39,367 nucleotides of DNA from JACCTH01 sp035281645 (GTDB lineage: Bacteria; Actinomycetota; Acidimicrobiia; Spongiisociales; ZC4RG35), in the NCBI GenBank assembly GCA_035281645.1, contig DATEDN010000050.1, positions 1-39,367 on the forward strand, in the 5' to 3' direction. The notes under the pieces are model-generated. The model did not search any database. It was given only the letters and a program-made list of their open reading frames with translations, and was not told the DNA's origin. Below, piece by piece: positions 39,285 through 39,367 of the stretch (position 1 is its first letter; every line of letters starts with the position of its first letter). A program made the position numbers and the translations under genes.

Positions 39285-39367
39285 ATGGCAGAAATCCCCG
39301 AAAGTCTCCTTCGACGCTCAGCCGAGGCGAAGGCCAAGGCGCTCGGATTACCGGTCGAACAGGTGCT
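39285..39367 (+). CDS. Start of a protein with the RSAEA N-terminal module (cut by window end)
   Basis: Only 27 codons are visible. The ATG follows AGGAG by 7 nt and 10 bp after the cytochrome b stop. The sequence IPESLLRRSAEAKAKALG begins almost at once and matches 15 of 25 residues of the modules in both cytochromes c of the divergent operon. By position this could be the subunit IV/cytochrome b C-terminal half or another cytochrome c, carrying the same tag. Confidence 0.75.
   Translation, partial: MAEIPESLLRRSAEAKAKALGLPVEQV

Overview
The window is a high-GC stretch of a bacterial chromosome that looks actinobacterial. The main pointers are a mycothiol glycosyltransferase (MshA) followed directly by a YbjN-domain gene, an RsiG-type c-di-GMP/anti-sigma protein, GTG starts, and frequent 4-bp ATGA/GTGA overlaps. 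The mix of genes (alternative caa3 oxidase, b6-type cytochrome b, LutABC, SAM hydroxide adenosyltransferase) fits a deep-branching aerobic actinobacterium such as an Acidimicrobiia-like lineage. That placement is inference; no rRNA gene is present. I see no phage, insertion sequence, CRISPR array or tRNA.

Layout. 0-4 kb: a secreted cupredoxin, then a leftward caa3-type oxidase (subunit I+III fusion and subunit II with a fused cytochrome c). 4.1-7.8 kb: MFS transporter, SDR, a crotonase-fold protein and an NmrA-type protein. 7.8-12.7 kb: a leftward AglEFG-like sugar ABC transporter (binding lipoprotein, terminator, two permeases, no ATPase), a small membrane protein and a Lys/Ala-rich membrane protein. 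12.9-18.2 kb: a secreted ExeM-like nuclease, a Gfo/Idh/MocA oxidoreductase and a large membrane protein with a serine-hydrolase domain. 18.2-21.8 kb: lutABC and an alpha/beta-hydrolase that has lost its nucleophile. 21.9-24.9 kb: a leftward five-gene operon (membrane protein, DCC protein, TetR, membrane protein, HPPD) with a readable promoter overlapped by a palindromic operator. 24.9-31.6 kb: rightward genes including a MoaD-membrane protein fusion, an M23 peptidase, RsiG, asparaginase II, a GNAT-like protein, mshA and YbjN. 31.6-32.0 kb: a gene-poor patch with DnaA-box-like sequences, a candidate small RNA and a heptamer/inverted repeat. 32.0-33.8 kb: a Clp1-type kinase, a SAM hydroxide adenosyltransferase and an unlisted 39-residue membrane protein. 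34.1-39.4 kb: two divergent respiratory operons.

The last region is the most unusual. The leftward operon encodes a CcoN-like integral membrane protein that has lost every heme and copper ligand (one histidine in 477 residues), a CcoO/FixO-like cytochrome c and a second monoheme cytochrome c. The rightward operon encodes a four-helix membrane protein, a 2x[4Fe-4S] ferredoxin, a b6-type cytochrome b with the heme-ci cysteine, and the start of another protein. Both cytochromes c and the protein cut by the window end share a roughly 30-44 residue N-terminal module (consensus IPExLxxRSAEAxAKA) that should lie in the cytoplasm. I read this as one composite quinol-oxidising electron-transfer assembly that could feed the caa3 oxidase at the other end of the window; the module may be its docking or assembly tag. 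Functions here are inferred from sequence only.
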